The notes below the pieces were generated by a model. It saw nothing but the letters and a program-made list of their open reading frames with translations, had not been told where the DNA came from and did not search any database. Positions 27,859 through 38,081 of a DNA stretch of 64,000 nucleotides are shown piece after piece; the stretch's first letter is position 1, and each line of letters starts with the position of its first letter. A program made the position numbers and the translations under genes. Source of the stretch: Fratercula arctica (lineage: Eukaryota; Chordata; Aves; Charadriiformes; Alcidae). The DNA lies in assembly GCA_947846985.1 (NCBI GenBank), contig CANTUZ010000003.1:96696704-96760703 (forward strand). Direction: 5' to 3'.

Positions 27859-29368
27859 AACTGCAGATAATTAAGCTATTGTATCAGATTTCAGCAATGA
27901 AAGATAAAACTGTTGTCATTATGGGAGAAAAAAGAATCTAACATTTCTCATAGGTTACTGTGAAAATAAGGTTCTAGCACTGGATTTACTTTTGACCTAC
28001 AGGCTCAGATCATTGACTTTACACTTAGATAGCAAGCTATTTGTTGAATTTTGTACAGAAAACGTCACACATTTTTCTTCTGTTCTACTTTTATACCCCA
28101 AACTTTTCCTGTAAAGCAGGATTATAACCCTTAATTGCTGTAGAACAACTCCATTCCATGTTAATAAACACACAAAATATTTGGCAGTACAGAGGATCAA
28201 TAAACACATTTATATATTAACTGTCAGAGTAGAAACAGTTGCAGCTAGAATACATATCACTTGGGGAATGAAAAAAACAAAATCCATGGATTTTACTCCC
28301 AGGAAACAAATTGCATAATAATATTTTTATTGTCTGATTTTTAAATTTAAATGCATTCATTAAGCATGTGAGTTCACGTACGCTTTCTTAGATTTTGTAT
28401 GCCATGGGACAGATTTGGTCAAGTATGCTACTGCAATATAATTAAAAGCTGTAAAAAGCAAAAGGTGAAACTAAGTTCCTGTTTAAAATCTTGCCTTTAA
28501 CTGTAGACAGACATGCTTCTCTGTGCAGATGTTTCTCTGACTGTCAGTGGTGTATGCCAAGCATCGCTTTCAAAAAATCCCTATGCTCGTAACAAGACTC
28601 ATCGACATTTCTACATTTTGAAATGGCACTTTGAACTGGAAAAAAAAAAGCTTCAGAGAGATTTTTCCTTTCATTGGTATAGTTCAGGTAACCAGAAAAA
28701 AATCCTGCAGTTAAGTCAAAAAGTTTGATACTTTGTTAACTTATGACTGTGTATATAAAAACAGTTAGGAAAAGAAACATGTACCATGATGAAAAATGCA
28801 AATGCATTTTCAGAGCGATGAACAGTAGTTCCTTGCAAAATGTGTGTTTGTGAATGCACGATGGGTACAAATACAGGCACACACAGTGGCACATACAACT
28901 AGTAGATTTACAACTCTGTGCCAATACAGTTTTTTGTGATTCCAATTTTTTATGGCTGCACAACCACATGCTTTGAAAACATGGCTGTAAATACGTACTA
29001 TCTTAAGGAAACACAAGGCAGAGATAAACTCTAGCTAGCCTTAGCTGGGCTTGTTGAACTGTGGTGATCTGAAACTTGCATAGAAAGAAAATCTCAGACC
29101 TAAAAGAAAACAGAACTACTACGAAGATTAAATTATATCTTATAAGAGGTGGCTGTGATGCTGTGAATAAGGATTAATTTACATTTGCAGGAGAGTGTGA
29201 TGACAGTTGAACAGATCCTTTTTCAAAATTGCTTCAGCCCACATTCTGGGAGTGTTTAATTCAGCATCATAAATGAGTCATTCAGCTGCAGAGTTTTGTG
29301 TGGGTTACTAGTATGAACCTGAAACTTGTTTTTAAGCTGCCAAATAATTTATAACATAGGGTTTCCTT

Positions 29369-30398
29369 TCACAGAATCACAGAGTGGTTGAGGTTGGAAG
29401 GGATCTCCAGAGGTCATCTGGCCCAACCCCCCTGCGCAAGCAGAGCCACCTAGAGCCAGGACCATGTCCAGATGGCTTTTGAATATCTCCAAGGATGGAG
29501 ACTCTACAACCTCTCCAGGCAACCTTTGCCAGTGCTCAGTCACCCTCACAGACAAAGGTTTTTTGTGTGTTCAGATTGTATTTCACATGTTTTAATTTGC
29601 ACCTGTTTTCCTCTTGTCCTGTCAGTGGGCACTACTGAGAAGAATCTGGCTCCCTCTCCTTCATTCCTTCACACATCATAAATAGGGATGTTGTACAGTA
29701 TTGGACCCAGCACCAACCCCTGGAGTACACCACTAGTGACTGGCCTCCCACTGGACTTTGGGCCACTGATCACAACCCCTGGCCCCAGTCATCCAGACAG
29801 TTTTCAGTCTTCCTCGTTGTCCTCTAATCTAACCTGTACTTTGTCAGCTTGTCTACGATGATGCCATGGCAGACTGTGTCAAAGACTTTAAGGTCAAGGT
29901 AATCAACATACACAGTTCTCACCTCATTGAGCAAGCCATTCTTTTCATTGTAGAAGGCAATGGCATTGGCCAAACGTGATTTCCCCTTTGTAAGTCCATG
30001 CTGGCAGCTCCCAGTCTTGTCCTTCATGTGTTAGGAAATGCTTTCCAGGGGAATTTTCTCCATCACATTCCCAGGGACTGAGGTGAGGCTGAGCAGCCTG
30101 TAGTTGTCCAGATCTTTCTTCTTGCCCTTTTTGAAAATAGGAGTGATATCTGCTATATTCCAGAGTTCAGGAACCTCTGCCAATTGCCATGACCGTTCAA
30201 GGATATTTGAGAGTGGCCTCATGATGCTATCAGACAGCTCCCTCAGCACTCATGGGTGCAGCCTGTCGGGCCCCATGGACTTACGTATCTCCAGTTTGTT
30301 TAAGTGCTCCCTAACCTGGTTCTCCTCCACTGAGGGAGAGTCCTCCATGTTCCAGACTTTCCTCATGGTCTCAGGGGCCTGGGTTTCCTAAAGGCAGG
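29369..30398 (-). mobile_element. CR1 LINE with reverse-transcriptase remnant and internal deletion
   Basis: On the minus strand the 5' part encodes recognisable CR1 reverse-transcriptase sequence. At 30031-30249 it reads RPLSNILERSW, then VPELWNIADITPIFKKGKKK and NYRLLSLTSVPG. At 29824-30027 it reads QHGLTKGKS, then YVDYLDLKVFDTV. Near 29690 the text jumps from the region just before the catalytic palm to the extreme C-terminal part and 3' UTR (TVRVTEHWQRL, SLEIFKSHLDMVL at about 29450-29555), so the middle of ORF2 is missing. The 3' end, read as tcacagaatcacag on +, is at 29369. Frameshifts and stops make it non-functional. Confidence 0.9.
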
Positions 30399-30660
30399 TG
30401 AGACACCTGTTCATGCTATAGGAGGACACCTATTCACACTGTAGAGTATGATTTAGATGCTACTCGCAGTATTGTGAGCAATTCCCTCCGCAGCAGTTTC
30501 GTGGGAAATGTCAGGAACTGGGAACTGCAGAAGTATGGACAGTTGGATGGTGCACAGGTCCTCAGAGCATCAAGAAGGAATGTGATGGGAAAGGCTTCTG
30601 TGTCCTTATGATCTATTTTAGTTATGGAAGTGTGTTTACTTAATAGATAAGTTTAAATAA

Positions 30661-30859
30661 TCATAGAATCTGTTGGGTTGGAAGGGACATTTAAAGGTCA
30701 TCTAGTCCACCCCCCCTGCAGTAAGCAGGCACATCTTTGACTACGATCAGATTGCTCAGAGCCTGGCCTTGAATGGCTCCAGCGATGGGGCCTCCACCAC
30801 CTCTCTGGGCAACCTGTTCCAGTGCCTCACCACCCTCATTGTAAAGAACTTCTTCCTAA
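30661..30859 (-). mobile_element. CR1 LINE 3'-end fragment
   Basis: The + strand starts 'tcatagaatctgttgggttg' and runs through 'ggaagggacatttaaaggtc', 'acctctctgggcaacctg' and 'agtgcctcaccaccctcattg' to 'aagaacttcttcctaa'. This is a well-known reverse-complement CR1 3' end. It is shorter than the neighbouring copy and a different subtype (gcagtaagcaggcacatcttt), so it is a separate insertion and not part of 29369-30398. Confidence 0.9.
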
Positions 30860-30863
30860 GAAG

Positions 30864-30896
30864 TAATAATAAATGAATAATAATAAGAATAATAAA
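30864..30896. repeat. AATAAT-rich tract beside a CR1
   Basis: taataataaatgaataataa and more of the same directly follow the truncated 5' side of the CR1 at 30661-30859. Simple repeat. Confidence 0.85.
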
Positions 30897-31487
30897 TGGA
30901 CTGTAGGTGGAAAAGGACTAATCTTGACAACAAATTTAACAGCGGACAGTCACACACTGAGGAGTCAAGATAGCATCTGATACCAGTAATAACATCCAGT
31001 GGATGTATCAACACTGATTTTGTGACTTTTCATAGTCACATTTTTTTTCTCTACTTCAAACAGTGGCGCATTCTGTTTGTTTGAAGACTTTGTCCATCCA
31101 TCAAGACAGAACTTGTTTGTTGATTGTCAAGTAAGTACCCATGAAAAGTAATAAATCATGGAAGAATGACTTTTTGAATCAGGTAGTCAGTTCATCTTGA
31201 TCAAAGCACTAGCTTTTTTCTAGAAGCCTAACAAAAATAGAGCAGATTCAAGCTGAACAGTTATGATTTCCATCTCTAACCTTTCTTGCAAGCTTAAGGT
31301 AGAGTTGCAAGTGCTGGCCTTAAACAGCCATGGAGTGCTTTTCCACAATGGTGGTTGTGTTCCCAAGCAAAATCTTATTCCTATTTTTGACCCTTGAAAA
31401 TATAAGTTCATCTGCTGGCATCTTTCTGAAAGTTATTTTCTACTTACAAATACTCATCAGTGCTTAAGAACCTGGTGTCTTGGGATT

Positions 31488-31489
<2 letters not shown>

Positions 31490-31519
<30 letters not shown>
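31490..31519. repeat. Homopolymer T30
   Basis: Thirty uninterrupted T, the longest homopolymer in the window. On the minus strand it is a poly(A), but I recognise no retrocopy on the relevant side. Its length may be unstable or mis-assembled. Confidence 0.95.
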
Positions 31520-31520
<1 letters not shown>

Positions 31521-33740
31521 TGATCTGTCAAAATTCTGTTTTCCAGATCTTCACATATGTGGCCCTGATGGGGAAAAAAAAAGGTTAGTGGGAGTTAGTT
31601 AGGAAGCAACAAGTGTTATTCCAAAGTCAGAAAACAAAATGATAGTTAAATAACAACTGATTCTCGTAAAGTCAGGAAAAGGAAAGATCCCCTCTTGTAA
31701 GTCCTTTCAAAGTTAGGAAATCTTAGCCACCAGAATTTGTGTGGATTTGAATCAAGATAGATTCATGTTCCTCTGATGAATGCTTCTGAGACTGTGACGT
31801 CTTGCAAAATAAGAACAAGAACATCCAGTAAGATGGGGATATAGAAAAAAATCATAAAAGAGAAAGAATGAGTTTTTCTAGTACACTGCTGGAAAAAAAT
31901 GAAGGATTTTCTGGTTGGAAGCTCTCAAGTGAATAGTTTCTCCTAACTGAATTATGTTTGGGGAAATAGAAAATTCAGAAATTAAAAGAAGCAAAGAGAC
32001 GCAATAGGATACAAAACAGATAATCTAAGAAGTCATGCTTGAGTCTTTAACCAGTCCCTGAGCTCCCCTCAGATGGTTTGGTTTAAAAAAACATAGTGAA
32101 AATATTGTGCTGGCTGTATAAAACTGAGTTGATGGTGCATTGCATTGCATTCAGTCGCACACACAGCCTTTATCCTTCCTTCTGGATATTTTAAGTTGGT
32201 GCTGGGAAATGGCACTAGAGAGGTGAAGGGAAGATTGCTTTGACAATAGGACAAAATATGGAGAAATTTGAAGTGCTCCTGGTTTATGCAGTGCACCTGG
32301 CAGTGTTTGAAAAGCTACTGGATAGGTGTCTATGGTGTATGATTTCTTTATATCTAGGTTTATGCTTAAATGTTTAACAAGAACTGATACATTTACAAGT
32401 ATTCTCTGAGATGCTTAATCTCTGACAATCTGAAATGAACCCAAATGAAGGCAACTGATGAGGTGAAATTCCCACTTAAAAGAAGACCTGGTGCACTCCC
32501 CAGACAGCTGCAGAAATGTGGCACTTGTAAGGCTTGGCTTATGTTAAGAAAGGCTTGTTGGAGGTTTCCCAGTATTGAAAAAGCTATGGGATAGGATCAG
32601 CAAGAGAGGAAAACTAATTTATTGGTCAGTAATATGTATTGTAATATTTCAAAAAGATTCTTCTAACAGTGGTCTTGTCCTGCTCCTGCTTCAAAACCCT
32701 TTTCATAAGCATACAGATGATAGTCCTTACCAGTCTGGAGTCAGTATATACTTAAGAGCACAAATGCCATTCGAGGGGAGCAGTTTATTACAGCAGAGTC
32801 CAGAGTCTCCAGAGAAAAGGTAGAACCACTTGAAAGTAAATAAATTAATTACAGGCTTGCTTTCATTTTGCTCCTGTTCTTTATATAGAAGGAAGTATAG
32901 GATTGGGATGGGATTGCTTTCTGGGTTCTTGAGATTGAGGAATCCTGGGGCACAGCTTGCCAAATATTTCAAAATGAAAATAAATTCACAGTCACCCAGC
33001 TGGTATGTACATGGTGATGGTAGTTTTCCAGAGAGCATTTTTGGGAAGTTAGTTGCAAACTCTTCCTTTAGCAGAGACAAGGAAGTGGATGCTCACTCAG
33101 TGGAAAGAGCACAGGCAAGAAGAGGTGTCTGATATCTGCCTTCTCATTTTCACTATGTGCAGAAAAATAAAGCTAATGGTTTAGCTGCTGGTGAACAGGT
33201 CTACAGGAGCAGACTTGAGAGCAGTTAAAATTTTCTAGTTTATGTACCCTGAAATCACCAAGCTGAGTGATGAAAAAAATCTGGTTTTTTAACAGCAATA
33301 TCAGGTATGGTAATTCTCAGAATGCCTCAGTGAGGCTCAGGGATGACAGCAGGAAAGCCTGGACTTCAAAATTTCAGGTTAAGACAGACATTTTCAACTC
33401 AAGTTATTTATAGGAGGTTTTAGGAATCCGGGAGAATCAGGAGACTTTTACCCAAGCCACTTAGCCTGGGCAGTGGTGAGTGGAAATAACAGTATGAGTT
33501 AGTCAGACCTGCCCGGGAGAGAGCTGGAATGGAGAATTTAATCTCACAAACCCCAGGGCTGGATGGCTTAAATTCAATAAAATAATCTACCTTTGCTGCT
33601 AAGTAGGATTAGTGGCAGCCACCAGAAGCTGAGAGCACTCAGCACCTTGAGGTGTGATGAAGTCACATGTGTTTGCCCTGGCTTGCTGTGCTGGATTTAA
33701 ATGCATAATGAGACATTGATATCCAGTACCTATCCAGATT

Positions 33741-34037
33741 TGGCATTAAAACAAATGGCAGACATTGACAATTTAATTAAATTAAAAATATTTCAGTTTT
33801 AATTAAATACATTTCAGTTAAAATAATTGATCATTTGAATGATGAAAAAAAGAAATGAACTAGTCTCCATTAATTCCATTTAGAGTGCTCTTGCAACAAA
33901 ACAACAGTGTTGAAGTTACTGTTATAAGTGTCCACTTATATTTTCCATGATGAGGTGAATTATTATATTGAAAGATGAGGTACTTAGTTGTCCTAAATTC
34001 AACACATTTAATTAAATTTAGGACATTTTAATTAAAT
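33741..34037. repeat. TTAA/ATTAAAT-rich cluster with an 11-bp inverted repeat
   Basis: At least eleven TTAA tetramers in about 300 bases, many as TTAATTAAAT. Near-repeats of 'atttcagtt' occur at about 33791 and 33811, and 'acatttaattaaat' / 'acattttaattaaatt' at about 34004 and 34023. TGTCCTAAATT (33989-33999) pairs perfectly with AATTTAGGACA (34015-34025) around a 15-base loop. The function is unknown. Confidence 0.75.
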
Positions 34038-34909
34038 TGAATGGAAAAGTAGAAGGAATGTCTAGCATGGATTTCCATGCTTCTCAAAATCAATAATGCA
34101 GAACTGGGTTAATTATGGTTAAATAGTAAGTTGGAACTAATGGGTTCACAATCACTTTTATTCCGTTCCAAATACTTACGCTGTAAGTCTATGTAATTTT
34201 TTAGTTGGAAAAGATGTAATGTAATGATGGCTATTTATTCCATTGGTGTTAAGATAGCTCACCATAGGTTTTCTAGCAGAATAAAAGATATGTGAGGAAC
34301 CAATAGTCAGTGCATCATTCAGCTAATAATTTTGTGTTCACAGCTGAGGCTTACTAGCACTAGCTATTATTTTTAGATAAAAATGAAGTTATGGTTTTAG
34401 TTATATGAATAAAACCACTGAATTTCCACAACTTGCCACCTGCCCCAGCTTTTTGTCACAGAAAAGCATTGAAATAAGTGGGATCTTTTTTCTTAGTCAA
34501 GAATACAGGACTGACTTCAAACCCCAGTCGTGATTCTAGAGCAAAATCAGGGGTGGGATTTGAGACCATCAGGGCTGCCCTAACAGCCAGCAAGGCTCTG
34601 GGTACCTGGTTTGGATGTGTTTGTGGGGTTTGTACGTGTGGGGTAACTGTCCTGAACACAGGTGGAGGCAGTGGCGCTCACACGTGGGCTCTGCATGGAT
34701 GTATGACATTGGTGCTGAATGGGAAATGTGATCGGCAAATTCAGCCTAGGTGGCACTTGGCTAACACCTGCTGGGATCCTCCTTCCAGCTGGAATTAGTG
34801 AGTTCAGTTTTAAGGTGAGACTGAGCTCAGCAAGGTGCTTCGGTGCATAGAGTCGTGCTCACTCATATGTTAAAACACCTCCGCAATCTGACCTTGTGTT
34901 TCTAGGATT

Positions 34910-34951
34910 AAAAAAAAAAAAAAAAGAGACAGAGAGAGAGAGGGAGAGAGA
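34910..34951. repeat. A16 followed by GA-rich repeat
   Basis: Sixteen A, then gagacagagagagagagg and gagagag. A composite simple repeat. Confidence 0.9.
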
Positions 34952-36627
34952 TCGCTCTCTTAAGTCTCATTTCCTAATTATTTAACTGCATTTTCACTAT
35001 CCCAATTCAGTTTAGGAAAGGAGATTTACGGCCAGGATAATGTTAGCCGTATTACTAATTAATAATATTCCCTTAGGAGCCGGTGTACAATATATGCTAT
35101 ATTTTAAATACCTATACTTGTTTTCATACAAATTTAATAAACAATTACAGAATCTTTTTGCTTTAGCTGTTTAGGAAAGACTGAAGATTTAGTTCTAATA
35201 TAAAAAAGCAGTTAACGTTTGGCTTGGAAAAAGTTCTATGAGTGTTCCTTTCACCCAGTTCTCACCTGTGCGTTATCCGCTATGACCTAAGAAAAGCAAA
35301 CCAATATTTCATCTCTGTGAATAAAAAAGAGAGTAACCTAATAATTCCTTTTTTGTGAATTTCTGACTGATAGCACAGAATTAAATTTAATCAGTTTTTT
35401 CTTTGATAAAGGGATAGATCAATAGCTTCAAAGAAACCTAGACATTTCAACACAATTCAGTGATGGGCATTCATAATAAGCAGGGAGGGCCACCATACAT
35501 GCACTTATATACCGTTATTTGAATATTATAAAAAATTAAAACAAATGTAAAAAAAATGTCTGCAAGTGCAGAATTGTATGCATTCTAGTAGTTAAGAAAC
35601 TAGGTAGAGTCACTCTTTTAAAATACTTTTAAATACTTTTAAAATACTTCAATATGTCTATAACAGTATAATGACATGAAATGGAAAGAAACTGAATATG
35701 TGTTTTCAAAGTTCATTTTATCCCCTTCTCCTCTTTTCCCTTTTCAGTGCCGTGTATAATTACTGACTGTGTTGCTTGGAAATGATGGAAAAGTATTGAA
35801 TGCTATTTCTTTCTTTTATTACAGGAAATATGTTCAGATATTAGGAAGCTGGAGTTTAATCTTTAATGATAAGATTATAATCATGAAACTTTTAAAAAGT
35901 TTATTTTAAAATCTATCATGTTGTGTTTTATAAAAATAAACCAGTTTATAAGAAAATGCACTGGTGGGCTCGCGAGTCAGAAAGGAAGCTGAAGTTACAT
36001 GCTAATGAATCTAACATAATCTAGGGAATATGATTGCTAAGTCTGACTTTTTTTATCTCATTTGCATCTCTCCAGTGTACCTGAGGTTTTCCTCTTGAGA
36101 ATACAGTTTTCTCCTATGTCCAATGCGTATAATGAAGATTACCTCATGCAGGAATATACAGTATTTGGAGCAATATTTAAGTGTATGGAGAAGCTGGGCT
36201 GAAGTACAGAAGGTCATATACTAAATGGAACATCTTGCTATAAATGCATCTGTTTAAAAGCTGTTTATAAATACATTTTTTACCTGTAGGTTTTTTTGGC
36301 ACCATTCCACATGATAGCCTACACCCCTCCCTCCACTACACAGCCGCTCCTTAGGTTAATAGTTGTGCTTGATCTGGATCTTCAGTTGCTTCTGATCAGT
36401 GGTTCTCAGTGTGAGGGTCCTTCAGCTCTGGAGCTGATTTCACTTTTCCCCTTGAGCCTGGATTGTTTGTATTCGATCTAAAGCCGGTCTTCTTGTGCAG
36501 CCACCTGGAGAGGGATGGGTTAGTTGCGCCAGCCATGAGGCAACACAAGAAGCTAAAAGATTTTGAGAGGCAGAACTTTTTGCTACCTGGTAATGAGCAG
36601 GAATTAGCTGATATTCTTTTAAAAGAG

Positions 36628-36650
36628 AAAAAAAAAAAAAAAAAAAAAAA
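36628..36650. repeat. Homopolymer A23
   Basis: 23 consecutive A. The sequence upstream (about 36463-36627) is open in one frame but does not resemble a known retrocopy. Confidence 0.95.
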
Positions 36651-36915
36651 CCAAGAAACCAGTGGTAATTTTGTTAAAGTACCTGAAACCTTCATTAATG
36701 CATGCTGTAGAGCAGAAAAGGAGACATAAGTACAGATGTCATATCTCCTGGTGGATAATCTTATTTACAAAGGTTTACACAATAACAAAATAACATATAT
36801 TTAAATTAAATAATAACAAATAGAACTGATAACATTTTTATTGTGTTACGTATTAAATTGTTGATCTTGAAACTCTGACAATATTTTCACTTATATCTGG
36901 CTGCATTAATTATTG

Positions 36916-36963
36916 CACTCACTCAGGTTTATACACTTCCACTCACTCAGTTTTAGACACTTC
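36916..36963. repeat. 24-bp tandem duplication, two copies
   Basis: Copy 1 (36916-36939) begins cactcactcaggtttat and copy 2 (36940-36963) begins cactcactcagttttag. Both end in acacttc. 22 of 24 bases are identical by hand alignment. Confidence 0.95.
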
Positions 36964-38060
36964 ATTCCTAATCTTTCGTACACCATGTACTTTAAAAAGA
37001 GATACTTCGGAATGAGTATATCTCTACTTGGTACATGGTCTAAGCTTTTCTTTGTGAATTATTTTCTACCGCCTGTTACTGCTTGTCATTTCCTTAATCA
37101 TCTTTCCTTTTGTCTCAAATCTTATTCTGCAAAGATGAAACCTACAACATGTTATATCTGATGCATACCTGCGTAACGGAATTATTAAATCAGCTTTTTT
37201 AAACTTACATACTTGAGAAAGTATTTCTTGTTTATTTATTGAGCTTGCATTTTATTTTGTTTTTCCAATGGCATGATTTCAGCTTTTCTTATTTAATATG
37301 TTTCTTCCCTTTCCTTTCAATATTTTTTGTTTATTTATTGCTATATTTGCACTCTTTCTCACTTGAAGTTTGGCATAAACTTCAGAAAGTTGAGTCTAAA
37401 CTGTTTTAATACTTTTAGTTTCTGTGACAGTCCAGACGGTGACCCTGAGACTCAATAGCAGCATCTTTTCACTGTCTTTCTCTCATGCTTATTGGATTTA
37501 GTGTGGAAAGGGGGACTCCTCACATACCTGCTTACTGTCCTGTGATTGTCCTCTGTATCATTATACTGTCTATCCATAAATCTCTCAATACTGAAACTAA
37601 TTTAGATTATAACAGTTCAAACCAAGCAGATTTAAAATATCTTTGATTCCAGCAGGGAAAATTGCTTCTGTATTTTACTGTGCTATTACAGACCATCTTC
37701 CCAGCATGTTTTGTTTTATTTTTTTTCCTTAGTATGCAAAAAGTCTTGGCTCTGGGGAGGCTGTGCTATGCTGTTTAGTTTGGGTTAGTCAGATTTCTAT
37801 CTGGAAGGAACACATGAGAAATGCAGATACTGATTTCTGCCTCAACCGCTGACTAGGGAGGATGCCTGAGGCACTGCTGCCTCTCCAAAGCCAAGACCTG
37901 ATGGCAGCCTGAGGTTTCTGGAAGGAGTTCCGTGCCTGCTGCTACGACTGACAAAGGAAGGAAAGTCTTCATCCTTTTTCTTGCTGTCAGACCAGCTTTG
38001 CCCCAGTCTGTGCCACCAGTTTCTTCTCTGCCAAGTAGCTTTGCCAGGCAGCAGTGCTGC

Positions 38061-38081
38061 TGGGGCTGGGGCTGGGGCTGG
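38061..38081. repeat. (TGGGGC)n short repeat
   Basis: tggggctggggctggggctg, three G4 runs spaced by CT, in a locally GC-richer patch. Three G4 runs alone fall short of a canonical four-run quadruplex. Confidence 0.9.

Larger units (their letters stand above)
14577..29368 (+). other. KHDRBS2: Presumed KHDRBS2 upstream intron, second part
   Basis: No exon recognised. It holds small local duplications (15309-15338, 19501-19583), an A-run at 25259-25272, and a microsatellite-rich zone at 26071-27858 (GATA, TATG/ACAT and ACAACT tracts). The longest open frames, around 19.5-20.9 kb, show no recognisable domain and are treated as chance frames. Confidence 0.5.

Noticed and set aside
30031..30249. 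Reverse-transcriptase-like open frame as an active LINE or host gene
   Set aside because: It is a short frame within a truncated, internally deleted CR1 and lacks the catalytic region.
32727..33132. Overlapping 100- and 117-codon frames on opposite strands
   Set aside because: There is no recognisable domain, and opposite-strand frames of this size arise by chance in 64 kb.
36463..36650. Processed pseudogene ending in the A23 run
   Set aside because: The sequence before the A-run does not resemble a known cDNA, and no poly(A) signal or target-site duplication is evident.
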